Below are positions 15,261 through 15,679 of a DNA stretch of 15,679 nt, piece after piece (position 1 is the stretch's first letter; each line of letters starts with the position of its first letter). The position numbers were made by a program, and so were the translations under genes. The DNA lies in assembly GCA_052390035.1 (NCBI GenBank), contig JBQTHI010000048.1:1-15679 (forward strand), read 5' to 3'. The notes below the pieces were generated by a model. That model did no database searches and was not told the DNA's origin. It saw only the letters and a list, made by a program, of their open reading frames with translations. Source of the DNA: JBQTHI01 sp052390035 (GTDB lineage: Bacteria > Actinomycetota > Acidimicrobiia > Spongiisociales > ZC4RG35).

Positions 15261-15380
15261 TGTCCGGCGGTGACCTACTCTCCCAGGGGTGTGAACCCCA
15301 AGTACCATCGGCGCTGGCGGGTTTCACTTCCGTGTTCGGAATGGAAACGGGTGGTTCCCCACCGCTAACGCCACCGGACA
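15261..15380 (-). rRNA. rrf: 5S ribosomal RNA
   Basis: The minus strand carries a complete 120-nt 5S rRNA. It contains CCATTCCGAACACGGAAG, GCGCCGATGGTACT and GGGAGAGTAGGTCACCGCC, all conserved. The first 10 nt (TGTCCGGTGG) pair with the last 10 (one G-U), forming helix I, which sets the ends. It lies about 60 bp after the 23S gene and before the hairpin at 15215-15249. Confidence 0.95.
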
Positions 15381-15439
15381 AGACTTCGAGCCACTCGGCA
15401 ACCCGAGCACTCCATAGCGAGCACGTTGATCCTGAATTC

Positions 15440-15679
15440 AATCCAAGCCCTCGGCCGATTAGTACCGGTCGGCTACATGCATTACTGCACTTCTACCTCC
15501 GGCCTATCAACCTGGTCATCTGCCAGGGGCCTTACCGGGTTATCCCGTGGGAGATAAAATCTCAGGGAGGGTTTCGCACTTAGTAGCTGACAGCGCATAT
15601 CCCGACCCGACATAGAAAACGAGCCCGACACTGCTAAGACCAACAAGCACACCGCCCGAACGGCCAACCCCGTCCTCTC
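15440..15679 (-). rRNA. rrl: 23S ribosomal RNA, 3' end (gene continues beyond the window)
   Basis: The right edge holds the last 240 nt of a 23S gene on the minus strand. GAGAGGAC at the edge is the sarcin-ricin loop. TACTAAGTGCGAAACC, GTTGATAGGCCGG and ACCGGTACTAATCGGCC follow in order. The distance from the sarcin-ricin loop to the 3' end agrees with the E. coli spacing. The 3' end is placed at about 15440 and is uncertain by some nucleotides. The 23S-5S spacer (15381-15439) has a GCTCGG-GTTG-CCGAGT hairpin and no tRNA. Confidence 0.92.

Noticed and set aside
15381..15439. tRNA gene in the 23S-5S spacer
   Set aside because: The spacer is about 60 nt, with one short hairpin and no cloverleaf or T-loop sequence.

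Overview
The window is GC-rich bacterial DNA of actinobacterial character. It has GTG and TTG starts, a roughly 1,590-residue NAD-glutamate dehydrogenase, a YbaK-like protein and a SURF1 protein of types common in Actinomycetota, and a typical actinobacterial 5S rRNA. Several genes have a TAnnnT hexamer 6 to 9 nt before the start codon, which suggests leaderless transcripts. An Acidimicrobiia-like lineage is my guess; it is inference and was not tested. I see no insertion sequence, phage gene, CRISPR array or tRNA. No stretch over 300 bases lacks a gene.

Layout. (1) Positions 1-3181, minus strand: a three-gene cluster of an enterochelin-esterase-like hydrolase, an unassigned ATP-grasp ligase-like protein and a second esterase-fold hydrolase cut by the left edge. 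The last two overlap by 4 bp. I cannot assign a pathway, and this is the best candidate here for an undescribed system. (2) Positions 3204-5736, plus strand, divergent from the first block: the large and small subunits of an aconitase X type dehydratase (4-bp overlap), then galE 11 bp later. (3) Positions 5780-10564: the giant NAD-specific glutamate dehydrogenase. (4) Positions 10632-12819, minus strand: ribokinase and nucleoside hydrolase (4-bp overlap), a nucleoside and ribose salvage pair, followed by a small Cys/His-finger protein with a perfect palindrome across its start codon. (5) Positions 12856-13383, plus strand: a YbaK/EbsC-type protein lacking the usual lysine, whose 3' end overlaps the SURF1 gene (13327-14082, minus). 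(6) Positions 14127-15164, minus strand: a 64-residue unknown protein with the best ribosome binding site in the window, and a TPR-like helical protein. (7) Positions 15215-15679, minus strand: the 3' end of an rRNA operon, with partial 23S, 5S and a strong hairpin after the 5S.

The gene blocks look like independent housekeeping and metabolic units: nitrogen catabolism (glutamate to 2-oxoglutarate), sugar-nucleotide supply, nucleoside salvage, cytochrome oxidase assembly and rRNA. The esterase/ATP-grasp cluster and the substrate of the AcnX enzyme are the open questions.
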